From positions 1-9,469 of the forward strand of contig CAZXWS010000051.1 of assembly GCA_964644605.1 (NCBI GenBank): 9,469 nucleotides of DNA, in the 5' to 3' direction. Position 1 is the stretch's first letter; each line of letters starts with the position of its first letter. Positions 7,801-9,469 of the stretch are shown piece after piece. Source of the stretch: CAZLAJ01 sp964644605 (GTDB taxonomy: Bacteria > Patescibacteriota > Microgenomatia > UBA1406 > GWC2-37-13). The notes beneath the pieces were generated by a model. The model saw nothing but the letters and a program-made list of their open reading frames with translations. It was not told the origin of the DNA and ran no database searches. The position numbers were made by a program, and so were the translations under genes.

Positions 7801-8046
7801 ATCTTCGGATCCATTTTTATCCAGTCGTGAACCTTTGGCCTTATATACTTCGCAGCCTATAATTGGTTTAATCCCCGCTTCCTTAGCTTTAATAAAAAAT
7901 TTAAAGGCACCAAATAAAGCGCCATGATCAGTAATAGCCACTGCAGGCATATTGTATTCTTTTGCTTTGGCAAGAATATCTTTTATCCGGGCCATGCCAT
8001 CCAAAAGTGAGTATTCAGTGTGAGTATGCAGATGTACAAATGACAT
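4816..8046 (-). CDS. dnaE: DNA polymerase III alpha subunit (replicative polymerase)
   Basis: DnaE synthesises the chromosome at the replication fork. The product has 1076 residues. The N-terminal PHP domain (about 1-210) carries all nine expected metal ligands: H7, H9, D16, H41, E66, H87, C137, D205 and H207. A metal-dependent 3'-5' exonuclease able to proofread is therefore plausible, unlike in Escherichia coli, where this site is degenerate. The polymerase core shows GPGRGSAAGS (356-365) and the catalytic aspartates in PPDIDLDF (D400, D402) and in KMDILGLR (D561). QFGLF (918-922) fits the internal beta-clamp binding motif. An OB fold occupies about 988-1070, and the protein then ends, so the C-terminal tau-binding domain of the E. 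coli enzyme is absent, as in many DnaE1 proteins. The gene starts at the ATG at 8044-8046 without a Shine-Dalgarno, 46 bp after gatB. Confidence 0.98.
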   Translation of the reverse strand: MSFVHLHTHTEYSLLDGMARIKDILAKAKEYNMPAVAITDHGALFGAFKFFIKAKEAGIKPIIGCEVYKAKGSRLDKNGSEDRDRFHLLLLAKNNTGYQNLLKLVSLANTEGFYYKPRVDFELLQQYHEGLIATSGCMNGEIPSLLLQNQHKEAEKMLQKYLDIFKEDFYIEIQRHPGLEQLDELNKDLVALSRKFGVPLVATNDVHYLNKDDAYAQEVLLCIQTARVVFEKNRPLSMYDVPDFYFKTPEEMKAEFADLPEAIENSVKIAEMCNVEIPYGNLILPQYPIPDGKTPAQYLRELVLSHVDKVKEYPQDVVQKRIDYELGIIDQKGYTAYFLIVQDFVNWAKSHGIAVGPGRGSAAGSIVSYLLNITGLNPLEYNIPFERFLNPERPSPPDIDLDFADVRREEVIEYMRHKFGEDRVAQIITFGTMESRMAVRDVARALGLSYSQGDRIAKMIPPPKQGFHVNLEQAIEENPPLKLAYNSEEETKKVLDIAIKLEGLPRHSSLHAAGVIIADRPLTDIVPVLKEAKEGRIATQYDMYSLDLNVDPKAVGLMKMDILGLRNLTILEETIKFVKETTGDIVNLESLKPTDKKTYELISRGETIGVFQLESAGMRRLAKDLQPTKISDIIAMVALYRPGPMDLIPTFIESKKNPRKIKYLHKDLASVLAETYGVLVYQEQVMEIAHTMAGYSLGEADNLRRAMGKKKKELMKKEQLKFIEGCLKKGYTKTVAENIFSFMEKFAAYGFNKPHSACYGLIAYWTAYMKANYLVQFMTALLSAELQGVAGPMRELKMAQAIEECKRMEISVLQPDINKSKFSFSIEENQIRFGLCAIKNVGGAAIDSILAAREAGSFTSFTDFLNRVELRKVNKKTIESLIKAGAFTEFGNRATLLKNYPIVVKDVSDKKTEVEKGQFGLFSSDDTHKHKTDNFMEIDEFSEDELFQMEKEVIGFLISRNPLSKYQSLLEKKVTKKIGEITAEDNGKVHIIAGVVSGKKIIKTKKDNHEMAFLNFFDESGTIEVVVFPKTFAAYKNMIAMNKILLMKGKISDRDGTMSIMMEKAVDLEKVVMNNS

Positions 8047-8063
8047 AATTAGTTTCTCACTTT

Positions 8064-8086
8064 AAGTCATATCTGACTTATAAGTC
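8064..8086. repeat. AAGTC/GACTT repeats in gatB-dnaE gap
   Basis: The 46-bp spacer holds AAGTC (8064), GACTT (8075) and AAGTC (8082). The last two form the perfect 12-bp palindrome GACTTATAAGTC (8075-8086). It resembles the AAAAGTC stem before atpH. There is no T-tract and no clear promoter, so gatB and dnaE may be cotranscribed. Confidence 0.45.
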
Positions 8087-8092
8087 TTATAT

Positions 8093-9469
8093 TCAAATCT
8101 TATCATATACGATTCTTTTATGGAGTTCTTCGCGTACAGTATTCGCGTCGGCCTGACCTTTCATTTCACGCATTACTTGACCCACTAAAAACATAATGGC
8201 ATTCTGTTTTCCGGCCTTAAAGTCTTTCACTACTTTCGGATTATTCGCGATTACTGTGTTTACTACTTTTTCCAATAAAACGGTGTCAGTCTGTTTCGGT
8301 GTAAGCATCTCTGCCGCAGCTTTTATAAATTCTTCCGGACTTAAATCAGTAGATAATTTTTTATTAATGATCAAGTTAGCCACACTCTGTTCAATATTCT
8401 GGTTTTTAATTTTTTCTTTTAAATCTTTTATTTTTGATATCACTGTTTCAAAATACTGCACTGTCCTTATGTCACGTGTAAGTTTAAAAGCATCCGCATA
8501 ACGCAAACCTAAGGTGTTTACATAACGGCTCACTTTTTCTGCCGGAAGTTCAGGAAGAGATTTTTTTACAGATTCCAGAAATGCTTCATCAAATTCCATC
8601 GGAGGAATATCTGGTTCAGGAAAGTATCGATAATCGTGAGCTTCTTCCTTAGATCGCTGCGAGTACGTAACATTCTTTTTATCATCCCACCCTCGTGTTT
8701 CCTGTTTAGGAAGTTCATCTTTTTCCAATATTTCTATATGTCGTTTAATTTCATACTCGATAGCCTTTTTCACAAAACTCGGCGAGTTGATATTTTTAAC
8801 CTCAACTTTATATTTTGGTAAATCGTTGCTTTGCTGACTTTTGACTATTGACTTTTGACTTTTGACTACTTTTACCGATATATTGGGTTCCATTCGCATT
8901 GATCCCTTTTCCATATCCGCATCCGAAACATCTAGATACCGAATAATCACCTGTAATTCTTCCAAAAATTGTTTTACATCATCAGCTGATTCAAAATCAG
9001 GCTCAGTTACTATTTCTACCAGCGGAACTGAGGAACGGTTAAAATCTATCAGCGTACCATCACCACTGTGCAGTAATTTACCGGTATCTTCTTCCAAATG
9101 AACACGTGTAATTCTGAATTTCTTTTCTTCATCATCGGTAGAGACGTGATTAATCGCGTCTCTACGTATTTTTAAATAACCTTTTACGGCGAGAGGTTCA
9201 TCATACTGGGATATTTGATAACCTTTCGGAAGATCTGGGTAAAAATAATGTTTTCTATCGAATTTACTTATTTTATTCATCGTACAGTTTAATGCCTGTC
9301 CTATCTTTATAGTCCACTCCACCGCTTTTTTATTGGGAACAGGCAAAGCAGCTGGTAATCCCAAACAAACAGGACATACATTTGTGTTAGGTTTTTTGCC
9401 AAAATAATCCGCTGAGCACTGACAAAACATCTTGCTCTTTGTCTTCAGCTCAACATGTATTTCTAATCC
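8093..9469 (-). CDS. gatB: Asp-tRNA(Asn)/Glu-tRNA(Gln) amidotransferase subunit B, partial (5' end cut)
   Basis: GatB is the tRNA-binding and kinase-like subunit of GatCAB, which amidates Glu-tRNA(Gln) and Asp-tRNA(Asn) with ammonia made by GatA. The frame is open to the window edge and begins GLEIHVELKTKSKMFCQCSA, which aligns with the family's N-terminus. Only about seven or more residues are missing, and the ATG at 9430 is internal. Zinc-type cysteines (C16 and C18, then C32 and C35, in-window numbering) are present. Other motifs are HYFYPDLPKGYQISQYD, ITRVHLEEDTGKLLH, NRSSVPLVEIVTEPD, EVKNINS, QETRGWD and EEAHDYRYFPEPD, with a YqeY-like tail to the TGA stop. Two extra loops interrupt otherwise canonical sequence: RRDAINHVST after GYLKI, and VVKSQKSIVKSQQSND after NISVK. 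Both are encoded by repeat DNA. Identification is certain. Confidence 0.97.
   Translation of the reverse strand, partial: GLEIHVELKTKSKMFCQCSADYFGKKPNTNVCPVCLGLPAALPVPNKKAVEWTIKIGQALNCTMNKISKFDRKHYFYPDLPKGYQISQYDEPLAVKGYLKIRRDAINHVSTDDEEKKFRITRVHLEEDTGKLLHSGDGTLIDFNRSSVPLVEIVTEPDFESADDVKQFLEELQVIIRYLDVSDADMEKGSMRMEPNISVKVVKSQKSIVKSQQSNDLPKYKVEVKNINSPSFVKKAIEYEIKRHIEILEKDELPKQETRGWDDKKNVTYSQRSKEEAHDYRYFPEPDIPPMEFDEAFLESVKKSLPELPAEKVSRYVNTLGLRYADAFKLTRDIRTVQYFETVISKIKDLKEKIKNQNIEQSVANLIINKKLSTDLSPEEFIKAAAEMLTPKQTDTVLLEKVVNTVIANNPKVVKDFKAGKQNAIMFLVGQVMREMKGQADANTVREELHKRIVYDKI
8833..8867. repeat. Five 7-bp tandem repeats inside gatB
   Basis: On the plus strand the units are GCTGACT, TTTGACT, ATTGACT, TTTGACT and TTTGACT (8833, 8840, 8847, 8854, 8861). 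Read on the coding strand they give AGTCAAA-type heptamers that encode VKSQKSIVKSQQS. They lie exactly where ordinary GatB has a short variable loop between NVSV and the EIKNLNS motif. Confidence 0.8.
9138..9165. repeat. 28-bp near-perfect palindrome inside gatB
   Basis: GTAGAGACGTGATT (9138-9151) abuts AATCGCGTCTCTAC (9152-9165). The arms are complementary at 13 of 14 positions (one G-T type pair). On the coding strand it is read in frame as RRDAINHVST. The GTAG...CTAC ends match the 29-bp palindrome at 4769-4797. Confidence 0.8.

Noticed and set aside
8196..9101. Plus-strand frames opposite gatB
   Set aside because: Antisense shadows of conserved GatB sequence, with low-complexity hydrophobic composition typical of such shadows.
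9428..9430. ATG as the gatB start
   Set aside because: Thirteen in-frame codons upstream read GLEIHVELKTKSK, which is conserved GatB sequence, so the true start is outside the window.

Overview
This 9.5 kb, A+T-rich window carries only housekeeping genes, all on the minus strand. In transcription order (high to low coordinates) they are gatB (5' end cut by the window), dnaE, and an F1Fo ATP synthase operon atpI-atpB-atpE-atpF-atpH-atpA-atpG (atpG cut by the window; atpD and atpC would be expected next, below position 1). Every protein is recognised from conserved motifs. No defence system, prophage, RNA gene or CRISPR array is visible.

The most likely source is a bacterium of the Candidate Phyla Radiation (Patescibacteria). 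The clues are a very short delta subunit, start codons without Shine-Dalgarno sequences, A+T-rich DNA, and gaps filled with short repeats. This assignment is inference and cannot be settled from the window. The genetic code looks standard: TGA ends atpA, atpB and gatB, and the long reading frames of dnaE and atpA contain no in-frame TGA.

Layout: gatB (9469-8093) encodes the amidotransferase subunit that converts mischarged Glu-tRNA(Gln) or Asp-tRNA(Asn). It is followed after 46 bp by dnaE (8046-4816), the replicative polymerase, which has a complete set of PHP-domain metal ligands. A gap of about 110 bp with a 29-bp perfect palindrome and a good sigma70-type promoter separates dnaE from the ATP synthase genes. 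The Fo genes come first (atpI, a; c; b), then the F1 genes (delta, alpha, gamma). The c subunit has the residues of a proton-coupled ring.

The unusual content lies between and inside the genes. Four of the gaps in the atp operon are long (94-215 bp), and they hold 5-10 bp periodic repeats, hairpins and one element of about 170 bp with long inverted ends. Two repeat units of the same general kinds lie inside gatB, where they are read in frame and add extra residues at two points. atpE is bracketed by two direct copies of one repeat. The delta subunit consists of little more than the C-terminal domain. I found no convincing new multi-gene system; the repeat biology and the reduced stator are the points worth following up.
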